From: Dastarcus helophoroides
Taxonomy: Eukaryota; Arthropoda; Insecta; Coleoptera; Bothrideridae
Reading direction: 5' to 3'
NCBI GenBank assembly: GCA_028583605.1
Contig: CM053327.1
Span: 1,364,001-1,428,000 of the forward strand
Length of the DNA stretch: 64,000 nt
Shown here: positions 63,691-64,000 of the stretch, piece by piece
How the letters are laid out: every line of letters begins with the position of its first letter
Numbering within the stretch: position 1 is the first letter of the stretch
Made by a program: the position numbers and the translations under genes
Notes under the pieces: model-generated
Databases searched by the model: none
What the model was told of the DNA's origin: nothing
The model's input: the letters and a program-made list of their open reading frames with translations, nothing else

Positions 63691-64000
63691 ATAAAAATAC
63701 AAATATTGAAATTTTCAAAAAATAGTCGAATTCTGCAAAGAAGGCCCAAATTTGCAAACGAGACAAAAGTATTAAACAGTAGATATTCTCACAAAAAGTC
63801 GAAATATTTTGTAACTGGTAGAAATTTTCAAAAATAAATTATAAGACTTTAAGATAAACACAGAAATGTTGAAAAAGTCACTTTCCCAAACAATACTCAC
63901 TTGTTGAAGTAAATGTTTTTAAAAAAATGAAGATTTAGAAAATACCTAGATTTTGAAAAAAAGTTGGTAAAATTATCAGAAAATCTATTTTGCTTAAGTT
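63691..64000. repeat. A-rich degenerate repeat to window end
   Basis: Continuation of the A-rich fabric beyond the palindrome arm. Confidence 0.5.

Overview
This is an AT-rich eukaryotic window, most likely from an arthropod and probably an insect. The evidence is several decayed arthropod-style non-LTR retrotransposons, TA- and TTAA-flanked inverted-repeat elements, and one intronless-looking animal membrane-protein gene of the TMBIM/Bax-inhibitor-1 family. A hymenopteran host is possible but only a guess. Almost everything else is repeat-derived. No functional rRNA or tRNA gene, no CRISPR array and no operon was seen.

Layout. 1-4.3 kb: left edge with a possible first coding codons block running off the window, then AT-rich non-coding DNA. 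4.3-10.1 kb: a shattered RNase H-bearing non-LTR retrotransposon (plus strand), broken by a GC-richer block, two tRNA-like SINE copies and a minus-strand fragment of a dispersed arthropod repeat protein. 10.1-12.5 kb: a jockey-like element (endonuclease plus RT, TTTA tail), followed at 12.7-13.1 kb by a second copy of the RNase H element's 3' tail. 13.8-18 kb: a decayed copy and then a tandem cluster of a 377-bp repeat carrying hammerhead ribozymes, with a 1.8-kb foldback element between them. 18-25 kb: degenerate T-rich/A-rich repeat. 25-29.6 kb: a minus-strand RT/RNase H element interrupted by a ~2-kb insert, which itself holds a second hammerhead element with a 13-bp target-site duplication. 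29.6-34.3 kb: T-rich repeat with a piggyBac-type MITE inside. 34.3-42.6 kb: short tandem repeats, TA microsatellites and non-coding DNA. 42.7-44.2 kb: the TMBIM gene, apparently frameshifted. 44.4-47.2 kb: tRNA-like piece, foldback, Penelope-like debris, RTE-type tail. 47.8-51.3 kb: A-rich repeat. 52.1-54.6 kb: CR1/jockey-like element (minus). 55-64 kb: Penelope-like ends and three further foldbacks.

The most interesting signal is the set of hammerhead ribozymes. At 16855-17955, two full 377-bp monomers and a partial one in tandem each carry a minus-strand hammerhead with an intact CUGACGA...GAA core, a 5-bp stem II, a palindromic ultra-short stem III and a GUA cleavage triplet. An inverted truncated copy follows, and the whole cluster lies between exact 12-bp direct repeats. 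A second, unrelated-sequence element at 27863-28444 has the same architecture (intact hammerhead core, palindromic stem III, inverted ends, exact 13-bp direct repeats). This is the architecture of retrozymes / Penelope-like non-autonomous elements; assignment to that class is inference.

Coordinates of decayed elements and low-complexity domains are approximate because all reading and folding was done by eye.
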